Positions 47,735 through 56,253 of a stretch of DNA of 64,000 nucleotides are shown here, one piece after another. The notes under the pieces were generated by a model. The model was not told the DNA's origin. It saw nothing but the letters and a program-made list of their open reading frames with translations, and ran no database searches. The translations under genes and the position numbers were made by a program. The stretch comes from Paracoccus aurantiacus (lineage in GTDB: Bacteria > Pseudomonadota > Alphaproteobacteria > Rhodobacterales > Rhodobacteraceae), in NCBI RefSeq assembly GCF_007993065.1, contig NZ_VOPL01000001.1, positions 930,001 to 994,000 on the forward strand, given 5' to 3'. Each line of letters starts with the position of its first letter. Within the stretch, counting starts at the first letter, position 1.

Positions 47735-49429
47735 CTATTCGGAGAAAGCGTAGGGTGTGAAGAAATCAGCCCCCGGCCAGTCCCGAAGCGAGACGATTTC
47801 CGTGGCCGGTCCCATGGACCATTGCGCGCTGTCATTCACGTCGCCCTCGCCCGACCAGCTCGCGACATGAGGGTAAGGATAGGCAGGACGGGTCATCGCC
47901 GGCAGAGGTTCCACACCCAGATCCAGCGCCTGCCCCCGCTCGCCGCCGTCACTTCCGACACCATCGGGTTGCCCGAAACCGGACTCCTCGCCCGAGCTTG
48001 ATGTCATCACCGCCTCGGGCGCGGTCCCGTCCTCGACCCACGCCATCATCGGGCTCAGAAGGTCCAGGCTTCCCGGCCCCTGGCCACCGCCGCAATGGCC
48101 GACGCCCGGCAACAGATAGAGGCGTTCGAAACCGGCAGCGGAATCCGCCCCAAGCGTCGCCGCAATCCCCTCATGCAGGGCCAGCGTATTGGCGGGCGAG
48201 ATATGCGGGTCAGCCAGCCCGTGCCACATGATAAGCTTGCCGCCTGCAGCTTCGAACGCCGAGAGATCCGGGTTGGTCGCATCGAAAAACGGGTGCCGCG
48301 TGCGAAGTTCGGTCAGCGTCGCTTCGGTGAATTTCAGATCGGCCAATTCCATCTCGGGGCGCGCCGGATCGAAGGCAAGATACTTCAATACAGGATCGAC
48401 AATCATCTGCGAAAACAATTCGCTATCGGCATTGTCTGCGACATAGACGCCCTGCCATTCCAGTTCCGATCCGTATTGCGGCTGCCCGGCGGTCAGATAT
48501 GCGCCGCTTTCGGCATCCTGAGGACCAGCGTAAAACTTGCGCACCACCTCGACCTGCGCGGGGCTGAGGCATTGATCGTTTTCTGCGGCATCCGCCGCGC
48601 AGGCAATGCTTTGCGGATCGAAACTGCACAGCGCGGGCTGCGCGATCAGTCCGTCCGTCACCCCATCGCTCTCATCACAGGCGGCAACAACCGCCGCATG
48701 CAGCGCCGGCAGCTTGCTCGAGGTCAGGATCACCTCACCATCGGCATCGTAATTAGAGGCCGCCATCCATCCGTGATAAAGCGTGTTCTGCACCTGAAAC
48801 AGCATTGCGGGGGCACCGGCAATGACGCCGTCGAAATCGTCGGGGAAGCGCATCGCCTCCATCAGCGCCTCGCGTCCACCATCCGAGCAACCGTTGAAAT
48901 AGCTGTATTGCGGGGGCTGGCCATAGAAGGCTGCGATCAGCGCCTTCGCGGCCTCGGCCGTCAGATGCTGCGCACGATAGGCGAAATCGGCCCTCTGCGT
49001 TTCGTCGAGGCCCCATTTCCCGTCATTGCCGGTGTGCCCCATATCGGTTGCCGCCATGACGAAGCCGCCATCGTTCAACACCTTGCATCCCGTCGATGCC
49101 CCTGAGGTCAGCGTGATATTTCCACAAAGCCCGCCACAACCGACCTGAAGGTAGCGCTGCGTCCAGCTTTCCATCGGCAGCACCACCTGGAAATTCACCT
49201 GTGGCGCCAATGTGCCGGTGACGTTGCAGACGGCGATTCCGTCGCTCGTCGTCTCGGTGGCCGCAGTAATCGTGCTGCCTGCCCCGCCGATAGCCGTCAT
49301 ATCGGTTTCGGCAAGGCTCTCGCACGATGCTGTTGGCGCAACTGCCTCAAGCGTCGCCGCATCGCCACGCGAAGCCGCGCACAAAACAATGCCAATCGTG
49401 CATAGGGATATAATTCTTAGTAATTTCAT
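47735..49429 (-). CDS. Tannase/feruloyl esterase family protein, secreted
   Basis: A 564-residue protein with signal peptide MKLLRIISLCTIGIVLCAAS (cleaved near DAA). The tannase family CS-D-HC signature is present: Cys181-Ser182 in NGCSDGGREA, Asp407 in HGLADPHI and His445-Cys446 in GVGHCGGG. It should hydrolyse galloyl esters or related aromatic esters outside the cytoplasm. Start ATG 49427-49429 follows GGAG; an ATG two codons earlier is possible. It is 19 bases after the GalD-like gene, in the gallate operon. Confidence 0.9.
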   Translation of the reverse strand: MKLLRIISLCTIGIVLCAASRGDAATLEAVAPTASCESLAETDMTAIGGAGSTITAATETTSDGIAVCNVTGTLAPQVNFQVVLPMESWTQRYLQVGCGGLCGNITLTSGASTGCKVLNDGGFVMAATDMGHTGNDGKWGLDETQRADFAYRAQHLTAEAAKALIAAFYGQPPQYSYFNGCSDGGREALMEAMRFPDDFDGVIAGAPAMLFQVQNTLYHGWMAASNYDADGEVILTSSKLPALHAAVVAACDESDGVTDGLIAQPALCSFDPQSIACAADAAENDQCLSPAQVEVVRKFYAGPQDAESGAYLTAGQPQYGSELEWQGVYVADNADSELFSQMIVDPVLKYLAFDPARPEMELADLKFTEATLTELRTRHPFFDATNPDLSAFEAAGGKLIMWHGLADPHISPANTLALHEGIAATLGADSAAGFERLYLLPGVGHCGGGQGPGSLDLLSPMMAWVEDGTAPEAVMTSSSGEESGFGQPDGVGSDGGERGQALDLGVEPLPAMTRPAYPYPHVASWSGEGDVNDSAQWSMGPATEIVSLRDWPGADFFTPYAFSE

Positions 49430-49448
49430 GGCCATTACTCCAATAATC

Positions 49449-50510
49449 TTACAAACGTGGGAAAACGCGCCCGTCAAACAGCTTGCGCGCGGTGCGCATC
49501 GTTCCGGCGGCGGTCATCTGGCCGTCGGAACCGGTTTCAAGAAGAACCTCGGCCGCGCCTGTCGGATGTTCGATCAGAAATCGCCCATCAGCGGGGATGA
49601 CCGCCAACGCCCCCGCCGGAGAGCCTTCAAGCGTACAGGCGGTGGCGACGCTGACGGCGGCGAACACGCCGATCGTGGCGTGGGCGCGGTGAGGAATGAA
49701 GCTGCGGGTGCTGATCGCGCCGCCATGCGCGGGTGGCGAAACAAGCGTCATCTTCGGCACCGATTTCGCGGTGACGTCGCCCAGATTCATCATCGGTCCT
49801 GCGGCCAGCCGGATCTTCTCGATCCGTGCCTTCAGATCGGCATTCCCTTCCAGTTCGTCGCGCGTTTCATTGCCGTTCAGGCCGAAATCGGACGCGCGCA
49901 TGACCACGATCGGCATCCCGTTATCGATCAGCGTGCAGTCAACGCCCTCGATCCTGTCGACCGGGTTTCCGGTCGGCAGCAATGCCCCGGTCATGGAGCC
50001 GTCGATATTCTGAAACATCAGCGGTATCGCCGCCGCCGTGCCCGGCACCCCGTCAATCGCGGTGTCCCCTACATAGCTGACACGGCGCGCCGGCGTCTGG
50101 ATGGTCGCAGTCGCGACCTCGCCGGTATTGACCATATGGATGCGCACGACTGTCGCACCTTCCTGCGCCTGGACCAGTCCGCGCTCTATCGCCGCTGGCC
50201 CGACCCCGGCCAGGATATTGCCGCAGCCCTGCGCACCCGACACAAGTGCCTGATCGACGAATACCTGAAGAAACAGATAGTCGACATCTGCGTCCGCGCG
50301 CGAGGACGGGCTCAGCACCGCCACCTTCGAGGTCAGGGGGTCGGCGCCGCCGATGCCGTCAATCTGCGCCTTGTCAGGGCTGCCCATGATCCGCAGCAGC
50401 AAATCGTCGCGCGCCGCCTCATCGCCCGGCAGGTCCGAGGCAAGAAAATACGCCCCCTTCGAGGTTCCGCCCCGCATCCACAGGCATGGAATGCCGTCCA
50501 TCACGCTCAT
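49449..50510 (-). CDS. galD: PrpF-family isomerase, 4-oxalomesaconate tautomerase-like
   Basis: A 353-residue protein of the PrpF/GalD family: PCLWMRGGTSKGAYF at the N-terminus, GCGNILAGVG with the catalytic Cys, and RSFIPHRAHATIGVFAAVSV. GalD of Pseudomonas converts 4-oxalomesaconate keto and enol forms. The neighbouring galC- and galB-like genes support that activity here rather than methylaconitate isomerisation. Start ATG 50508-50510 has GGAGCGG upstream. Homology to the gallate enzyme is assigned by context. Confidence 0.88.
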   Translation of the reverse strand: MSVMDGIPCLWMRGGTSKGAYFLASDLPGDEAARDDLLLRIMGSPDKAQIDGIGGADPLTSKVAVLSPSSRADADVDYLFLQVFVDQALVSGAQGCGNILAGVGPAAIERGLVQAQEGATVVRIHMVNTGEVATATIQTPARRVSYVGDTAIDGVPGTAAAIPLMFQNIDGSMTGALLPTGNPVDRIEGVDCTLIDNGMPIVVMRASDFGLNGNETRDELEGNADLKARIEKIRLAAGPMMNLGDVTAKSVPKMTLVSPPAHGGAISTRSFIPHRAHATIGVFAAVSVATACTLEGSPAGALAVIPADGRFLIEHPTGAAEVLLETGSDGQMTAAGTMRTARKLFDGRVFPRL

Positions 50511-50586
50511 CAACCGCTCCTTCTTGGGTGGCCCGTGACATTGCGGGCGACCGTCCGGCACCGGGCGAGGCACCCGCTGCCCTGTT

Positions 50587-51258
50587 TCAGATGTAATCCA
50601 GCCCCTTCTCTTTCAGCCGAGGCCGCATGTCGTAGATGTCCAATCCCAATTCGCCCGAGGCCAGCCGCCTGCGCTTGGCCTCCTCGGCGTCCAGCCGCTT
50701 CCGTGCTGCGGCAAGTACAGTTTCTGCGTCCGCGCGTTTCACCACACAGACACCATCATCGTCGGCAACGATCACATCGCCCGCCCCGATTGCCTGCCCG
50801 GCGCAGACGATGGGAACATTGACCGACCCGAGCGTCTCCTTGACGGTGCCCTGTGCGCTGATCGCCTTTGACCAGACAGGGAAACCCATCTCGGTCAGGT
50901 CGCGCACATCGCGGACACCCGCGTCGATCACCAGCCCCCGGCAGCCCCGCGCCATCGCGCTCGTCGCAAGCAGATCGCCGAAATAGCCGTTATCGCAGGG
51001 CGAGGTCGGGGCGAGGACAAGAACATCGCCCTCCTGCAGCTGCTCGATCGCCACATGAACCATCCAGTTATCGCCCGGCGGGGCGCTGATCGTCACCGCC
51101 GACCCGGCGATACGTGCGCCGGCATAGATCGGACGCATATAGCTTGCCAGACAGCCGATGCGGCCCTGCGCTTCGTGAACGGTGGCGACGCCTGCCTCGG
51201 ACAGACCTGCAATGGTCCCGGCAGAGGCGCGTTCGATATTCTGGACGACTTTGGGCAT
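50587..51258 (-). CDS. galC: RraA-like 4-carboxy-4-hydroxy-2-oxoadipate (CHA) aldolase
   Basis: A 223-residue protein of the HMG/CHA aldolase group of the RraA fold, with [20 protein letters not shown] and [10 protein letters not shown] around the catalytic Arg/Asp and metal site. It should split CHA to pyruvate and oxaloacetate, the last step of the gallate and protocatechuate 4,5 routes. It lies 76 bases before the GalD-like gene and 4 bases after the dioxygenase gene. Confidence 0.9.
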   Translation of the reverse strand: MPKVVQNIERASAGTIAGLSEAGVATVHEAQGRIGCLASYMRPIYAGARIAGSAVTISAPPGDNWMVHVAIEQLQEGDVLVLAPTSPCDNGYFGDLLATSAMARGCRGLVIDAGVRDVRDLTEMGFPVWSKAISAQGTVKETLGSVNVPIVCAGQAIGAGDVIVADDDGVCVVKRADAETVLAAARKRLDAEEAKRRRLASGELGLDIYDMRPRLKEKGLDYI

Positions 51259-51262
51259 GTCA

Positions 51263-52228
51263 TCAGCCTTTCTTGACCGGCGGTGTGCCGTGAGTGTGGA
51301 ATGTTTCGATTGTTTTCAGCCCCCAGGCCTGGCCCTTCTTGCGGTCGTCCTGCGTCCACTTGATGGGTTGCCAGTCAGGTGCCAGGACCAGCCGCGCACC
51401 GGCATTGGCCAGTTCCACCCGGTTTCCGGCGGGTTCCCAGACATATAGGAAGAACGTGCCCTGCACCGCGTGCTTGTGCGGGCCGGTTTCGATATGAACG
51501 CCGTTCTGCAGGAAAATATCGGCGGCGCGCAGAATGTCTTCGCGCTGATCGGTGGCGTAGGTGACGTGATGCAGCCGCGCCATCCCGCCGCCATGTTCTT
51601 CGGTGCACGCCAGATCATATGTCTTGTTGTTGATCGTGAACCAGCAGCCGCCCAGCCGGCCATTATCCAGTTCGATATATTCTGTCACGCGGCTGCCGAG
51701 GCAGGTTTCCATGAAGCGACGGAATTCGGTCACATCATCGGCCAGCAGGTTCAGGTGATCGAGCCTGCGCGGCGCGGCGCCCGAAAACGCGCTAGCCGTA
51801 TTCTTGAGCGCAGCGCGTTCCGCCTGTTCCTGGGGTTCATACCAGACCGTGTCATAATAGATCTCGAACACATGGCCGAACGGGTCCTCGAAACGGAAGG
51901 CGCGCCCATGCGACTGATCGCCGTTCACCCAGCCATGCATCTTGTAACCCGACGCCTCTATCGCCTGCACCCGTCGCGCCAGCGCCTCGGGCGAGGCGGC
52001 GCGATAGCCGATATGGGCGACACCCGTCGTGTCCGCGCGGGTCAGCTTGAGGCTGCAATATTCATAATCGTCCCACGCCCGCAGATAGGCGCTTTCGGCG
52101 TCCTGCCCCGACAGTTTCAACCCATAGATGCGGGTAAAGAAATCGAGGCTTTCATCGAATTTGTCGGTCAGCATCTCGACATGGCCCAGATGGGCCAGGT
52201 CCATGCTGGAATTGGTCGGATCAGGCAT
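51263..52228 (-). CDS. Two-domain VOC type I extradiol dioxygenase, proposed ring cleavage in gallate pathway
   Basis: A 321-residue protein with two VOC modules (about 10-125 and 152-280). The second has the iron ligands of type I extradiol dioxygenases: His158 (RRLDHLNLL), His221 (LHHVTYA) and Glu272 (NRVELA). Spacing 63 and 51 matches BphC (146/210/260). His251/253 and Tyr262 are the second-shell pair. The clustering with tannase, galD, galC and galB suggests it opens gallate or a similar trihydroxybenzoate; the usual enzyme for that (GalA/DesB/LigAB) is a different fold and is absent here. Confidence 0.85.
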   Translation of the reverse strand: MPDPTNSSMDLAHLGHVEMLTDKFDESLDFFTRIYGLKLSGQDAESAYLRAWDDYEYCSLKLTRADTTGVAHIGYRAASPEALARRVQAIEASGYKMHGWVNGDQSHGRAFRFEDPFGHVFEIYYDTVWYEPQEQAERAALKNTASAFSGAAPRRLDHLNLLADDVTEFRRFMETCLGSRVTEYIELDNGRLGGCWFTINNKTYDLACTEEHGGGMARLHHVTYATDQREDILRAADIFLQNGVHIETGPHKHAVQGTFFLYVWEPAGNRVELANAGARLVLAPDWQPIKWTQDDRKKGQAWGLKTIETFHTHGTPPVKKG

Positions 52229-52287
52229 GTCTGCATCCTTGAAGTCGTGGCTGTATCAGACGCGGGCGGCGATACCGGGCGCGCGCG

Positions 52288-53019
52288 TCACAACTCGTCA
52301 ACGGTGCGCGGGAAGATCGACTGGAAACCTTCGGCATATTTCGCCTTGCGGCCGCCGCCCTGCCCGCCGGAATTGCGCATGAAGTGATTGGCGCGGTTTT
52401 CAGCGACGCGGGTGTAATAGTCCCACAGATGTTCCTGCCCCTCCATGCATTCGATGGCGGCGCGCTTCTTTTCCCAGACCGGGGTGATGTCCAGAAAGGT
52501 ATCCGGCTTCCAGCCCATCTGTTCGGTCTGATGCGGCTCGAACAGGTAAAGCTGCGGCGCGCCCAGCACCTTCTCGCCGGGATTGTGGCCCCAAGCCTGC
52601 GCGATCATGCGGCATTCCAACGCCACCTGCGTCGCATACATGTGGTCGGTGTTATAGGGATCATACTGGCTGTGCGACAGCATGAAGCTGGGCTGGACCT
52701 TGCGGATTACATCGACCAGCCGGAACTTGTCGTCCTGCGTCAGATGCAGCGGGTAATCGCCCAGATCGAATTCGATCAGATCATGCACACCAAGCGCCTT
52801 TGCCGCTTTTTCGGATTCGGCGCGCCGGGCATCCTTGACCTTGTCCATGGTCATGCCTTCGTGCTTCCACAGCTTCGCGGATTCGCCGCGTTCGCCGAAG
52901 GACAGGCAGACTACGGTCACGTCATAGCCTTTTTCGGCATGCAGGGCGATGGCACCGCCGCAGCGCCACACAAAGTCGGCAGCATGCGCGGAAATGACGA
53001 GTGCGGATTTGTCGGCCAT
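52288..53019 (-). CDS. galB: PIG-L family 4-oxalomesaconate hydratase-like
   Basis: A 243-residue PIG-L/LmbE-fold protein. The N-terminal motif SAHAADFVWRCGGAIALHA replaces the canonical AHPDD of deacetylases, as in GalB-type hydratases, and VVCLSFGERGESAKLW is also typical. GalB adds water to OMA to give CHA. Start ATG 53017-53019 (MADKSALVIS) follows a GGAGGAAAA ribosome site. It is the first gene of the minus-strand gallate operon. Confidence 0.88.
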   Translation of the reverse strand: MADKSALVISAHAADFVWRCGGAIALHAEKGYDVTVVCLSFGERGESAKLWKHEGMTMDKVKDARRAESEKAAKALGVHDLIEFDLGDYPLHLTQDDKFRLVDVIRKVQPSFMLSHSQYDPYNTDHMYATQVALECRMIAQAWGHNPGEKVLGAPQLYLFEPHQTEQMGWKPDTFLDITPVWEKKRAAIECMEGQEHLWDYYTRVAENRANHFMRNSGGQGGGRKAKYAEGFQSIFPRTVDEL

Positions 53020-53360
53020 GATTTTCCTCCGGGAAGCGGGCAATGATCCTTTGGCGATCAGCATGCCGCCAGACGCCGCGCCAGGCAAATTGGAACCGCG
53101 GCGTTATCCATAAATTTCTGCTATGCAGATTCAGAAATCCAGTCGAAACGAACCGCAGCAAAGACGCATCTATAGCGCAAATTTATGCACGCACCGGCGG
53201 TTTCTATTTCAGAAACTCCTGTGACGGGCCTAGTCTGCGTCATGGCGGGGCGCTGTCCGGCAAAGATGCCGGTTCCAACGAATTTCCGCGCAGGAGGATA
53301 AGCAATGTCGAAACAAGAATGCGCGTCAGGCGCACGCGCCGCAACAGGAAAGGAACGACC
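53020..53360. promoter_or_regulatory. Divergent control region, gallate operon / TRAP transporter
   Basis: 341 bases between galB and dctQ. It contains two inverted repeats: ATTTCTG-N11-CAGAAAT (53114-53138) and GTTTCT-N5-AGAAAC (53200-53216), both with TTTCT/AGAAA arms. They could bind the tandem-HTH LysR regulator. Further right lie AGGAGG (about 53292) followed by a 22-codon reading frame at 53305-53373, and a GC hairpin (53321-53339). No other gene is seen. Confidence 0.6.
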
Positions 53361-53373
53361 ATGCGCGACATAA
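53305..53373 (+). CDS. 22-codon leader or remnant gene upstream of dctQ
   Basis: ATG at 53305 follows a perfect AGGAGG. The frame encodes 22 residues beginning MSKQECASG and ends TAA at 53373, inside dctQ in another frame. The GCGCGT/ACGCGC hairpin at 53321-53339 lies in it. It may be a coupling leader, or what is left of a deleted dctP gene, since a binding-protein gene is expected here. Evidence is the ribosome site and position only. Confidence 0.4.
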   Translation: MSKQECASGARAATGKERPCAT

Positions 53374-53864
53374 CCGATCAGGGCCGCGCCAGATTGCTCA
53401 ACCGCTTCACGGTGTGGCTCGCATGGCTGGCCGGCCTGGCGCTGATCTTCATGGTCGTCATCATTTCGACCGGCGTGGTCCTTCGCTATATGTTCGGCAC
53501 GCCCCTTTTGGGTCTGAACGAAATCAACCAGTTGACTGCCGTTGTTCTCGTCATGGCGGCGCTGCCTTATTGCACGCTGCATAACGGGCATGTCGGCGTC
53601 GATGTGTTCGACAATGCCATCGGACCTGTCGGTCGGTTTATCGGCGATGTCGGATCGCGCCTTCTGTCCATCTTCGTGCTGTCGGTTCTGGTCTGGCGCG
53701 CAGGCCTGAAGGCACTGGACGCTTGGGAATACGAGGACGCGACCAATATGCTCGACCTGCCGATATGGCCGTTCTACACGGTCCTCGCGATTGGCGCGGC
53801 GCTTTGCGTGGCGGTTTTCGCTGTCCAGCTTCTCGATATCTTCAAGCGCGGAGAACTGAAATGA
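53361..53864 (+). CDS. dctQ: TRAP transporter small membrane subunit (DctQ type)
   Basis: A 167-residue protein with four hydrophobic segments, starting MRDITDQGRARLLNRFTVWL at ATG 53361 (AAAGGAACGACC upstream). NQLTAVVLVMAALPYCTLHN is typical of DctQ. It overlaps dctM by 4 bases. The expected periplasmic binding protein DctP is not seen on either side. Placed divergently from the gallate operon, it likely imports an aromatic acid such as gallate (inference). Confidence 0.88.
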   Translation: MRDITDQGRARLLNRFTVWLAWLAGLALIFMVVIISTGVVLRYMFGTPLLGLNEINQLTAVVLVMAALPYCTLHNGHVGVDVFDNAIGPVGRFIGDVGSRLLSIFVLSVLVWRAGLKALDAWEYEDATNMLDLPIWPFYTVLAIGAALCVAVFAVQLLDIFKRGELK

Positions 53865-55165
53865 GCGGCACGACAATCGGCCTTCTCGGCATCGCTCTGC
53901 TGTTCCTGCTGATGATTTTCCGCACGCCTGTTGCCTTCGCCATGCTTCTGGCGGGCTTTATCGGCATGTGGGCGCTGGAAGGATTGCGCACGGCGGGGGC
54001 ACTTATCCTGACCGAAAGCTATGGTGCCATCGCTTCAGAGACGCTGATCGTCGTGCCGATGTTCGTTCTGTTGGGCAATATCGCCTCGGTGGCCGGATTT
54101 TCGCGCGGGCTTTACGATGCGGCATATGCGTGGGTCGGGCATTTCCGGGGCGGTCTGGCATCAGCCTCAGTGCTTGGCTGCGCGGCGTTTTCGGCCGTCT
54201 CGGGCTCATCTGTCGCGACCGCCGTGACCATCGGCAAGGTCGCGCTGCCAGAGATGAAACGCCTGGGCTACGCCGACGGGCTCGCCACCGGATCGGTCGC
54301 GGCGGGCGGCACGCTTGGCTTCCTGATCCCCCCTTCGACCGGGTTCGTCATCTATGCCATCCTGACCGAGCAATCCATCGGCCGGCTGTTCATGGCGGGT
54401 ATTTTGCCGGGCGTCCTGCTGATGGCGCTGTTCATCCTGACCGTCTGGCTGGTCGCACTGCGCAATCCCGCCGAGGCACCGGCCGGCCCGAATGTCCCGA
54501 TAGCAGAGCGTTTCCGCATCCTCGGTCAGGCCGCGCCGCTGCTGGCGGTCATGGTGCTGACCATCGGCGGAATCTATATCGGCGCTTTCACTCCGGTCGA
54601 GGCATCGGGGATCGGCGCGGCTCTGGTCATTCTGCTCGCGCTTGTCACCGGCAAGCTGAACTGGGCGGGCTTCTACGAAGCGATGCTGGATACGCTGAAA
54701 ACGACGGCAATGCTTTATATGATTGTCATCGGCGCGAATGTGCTGAACCCGTTCTTCGCGGTGACCCAGATCCCCGCCACACTCGGCGAAGCGCTTCAGT
54801 CGCTTGGCTTCGGGCCTTACGGCACGCTGCTGGTCATCATCCTTGCCTATGTCGTCATGGGGATGTTCATGGACGGGCTGTCGATGCTGGTGATCTCGAT
54901 CCCCGTCGTATTTCCGGTGATTACCGGCATGGGCTTCGATCCGATCTGGTTCGGCGTTGTCGCGGTGATCGTGATCGAGATGGGGATGATTACCCCGCCC
55001 GTCGGTCTGAACGTCTTTGTCGTGCGCGGCGTCGCGGGCGATGTGCCGCTGACGACCGTCTTCCGCGGTGTCACACCGTTTCTGCTGGCGATGATCGTGG
55101 GGCTGATCCTTATCATCATGATCCCGCAGATCGCGCTGCTGATCCCGAACTCCATGTTCGGCTGA
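53861..55165 (+). CDS. dctM: TRAP transporter large permease (DctM type)
   Basis: A 434-residue membrane protein, MSGTTIGLLGIALLFLLMIF onward, with about 12 hydrophobic segments. Conserved DctM motifs include FSAVSGSSVATAVTIGKVAL and GFLIPPSTGFVIYAILTEQS. It is the sodium-coupled transport subunit. Its start overlaps the dctQ stop (53861-53864). It ends near the hairpin at 55172-55196. Confidence 0.95.
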   Translation: MSGTTIGLLGIALLFLLMIFRTPVAFAMLLAGFIGMWALEGLRTAGALILTESYGAIASETLIVVPMFVLLGNIASVAGFSRGLYDAAYAWVGHFRGGLASASVLGCAAFSAVSGSSVATAVTIGKVALPEMKRLGYADGLATGSVAAGGTLGFLIPPSTGFVIYAILTEQSIGRLFMAGILPGVLLMALFILTVWLVALRNPAEAPAGPNVPIAERFRILGQAAPLLAVMVLTIGGIYIGAFTPVEASGIGAALVILLALVTGKLNWAGFYEAMLDTLKTTAMLYMIVIGANVLNPFFAVTQIPATLGEALQSLGFGPYGTLLVIILAYVVMGMFMDGLSMLVISIPVVFPVITGMGFDPIWFGVVAVIVIEMGMITPPVGLNVFVVRGVAGDVPLTTVFRGVTPFLLAMIVGLILIIMIPQIALLIPNSMFG

Positions 55166-55171
55166 AACACT

Positions 55172-55196
55172 GCGGGAGGGGCGCGTCCCCTCCCGC
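55172..55196. terminator. Probable bidirectional terminator hairpin
   Basis: A perfect 10-base-pair stem (GCGGGAGGGG with CCCCTCCCGC) with a CGCGT loop, 7 bases after the dctM stop and 24 bases from the end of the convergent SIP gene. The T-run is short (TTT), so termination may be partial. Confidence 0.7.
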
Positions 55197-55219
55197 TTTC
55201 AGTTCAGGCACCCTCGTTG

Positions 55220-56236
55220 TTATCTGTCACTGTCGGCATTCCAATAGGCGGCCAGATGGGCATGTGACTTCGGCAGATACGCCAGAACCGCCTGCTTCAG
55301 GGGCTGGAGCCGCGCCCTTTCCGTCGCGATCCACGCCCTGCTTGCGTGCGTGCCTTCGGTCGAGAGACGCCGCGCAAGCCGCGCCTCGCCGGAAGGGTCA
55401 TGACACAGATGCAGGTTCGGATGCCCCGCGAACGGATAGTCAGCGGTGGCGCCGAACAGATGGCAGGTGATCCGGGCGTCAGGCGCCTGCGCGGCGATAA
55501 TGCGCGAGAGCGCCGGATAGGCGGTTTCATCGCCGCCGATCAGAAGCATGTCGGATTGCGGGATGCCGCCACCGCCCGGCCCCGTCAGCCCGATCTCGGT
55601 CCCCGTCACGGCTTCTGCCGCAAATGCGCAGATCCGGCCCCCACTATGAATGAAAATGTCGGTCTCCAGCCAGCCCGCACTCGGGTCGATCGCAGCAACC
55701 GTATAGGCAGGCCGGTGCAGTTCCTGCGGCCAGACCGTCTGCCCGGTTTCTGAAAGACGCGGCCACTCGGTCGCCCCTTCGGCAACAGGCAGCACAAGGC
55801 GAAAATGAATCATGTCACGTGCCAGCCGGCCCAGCCCCTGCCCCTCCAGCCGGAGACGAAGGAAATGCGCGCTCAGCCTGCGGACCGAGGCGACGCGGGC
55901 AAGACTGAAATTCGGCGGAAGCTCTCCGGCCTGTTCCGGGCCAGACCAGTCAAGGGGCACCGCGCCTGCAATAGCCGCGACATGATGTGCGACGGCCTCT
56001 TTCAGCGTGAACAGCCAGTCCCGTTCATGCGCGCGGGCATAAACAACCGCGCCATTACCCTGCTTGCGCGCGCCGAATTCCCCTGTCCCCAGCACAATCC
56101 AGGTCGAGCGGCCATGCCCGGAATGCAGGTCAAGCCCGTGTTCCGCCGCCTCGCGGCGCAGTCTCGCGTCGAGAATTTTAAAATCTAGGCCGACCGTCGC
56201 TTCGGACTGGAAGGGCGGCAGGGGATCGTGTCTCAT
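55220..56236 (-). CDS. Siderophore-interacting protein (SIP) with N-terminal DUF2218
   Basis: A 338-residue protein. The first ~95 residues match DUF2218 (ARLRREAAEHGLDLHSGHGR). The rest is a ViuB/SIP ferric-siderophore reductase: FLRLRLEGQGL, RPAYTVAAID (FAD site), GGDETAYPALSRI and a C-terminal NAD(P)H domain. It should release iron from siderophores in the cytoplasm. It is the last gene of the exbB-exbD-tonB operon, 17 bases after tonB. Confidence 0.9.
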   Translation of the reverse strand: MRHDPLPPFQSEATVGLDFKILDARLRREAAEHGLDLHSGHGRSTWIVLGTGEFGARKQGNGAVVYARAHERDWLFTLKEAVAHHVAAIAGAVPLDWSGPEQAGELPPNFSLARVASVRRLSAHFLRLRLEGQGLGRLARDMIHFRLVLPVAEGATEWPRLSETGQTVWPQELHRPAYTVAAIDPSAGWLETDIFIHSGGRICAFAAEAVTGTEIGLTGPGGGGIPQSDMLLIGGDETAYPALSRIIAAQAPDARITCHLFGATADYPFAGHPNLHLCHDPSGEARLARRLSTEGTHASRAWIATERARLQPLKQAVLAYLPKSHAHLAAYWNADSDR

Positions 56237-56253
56237 ATCGGCAAAACCCTTTC

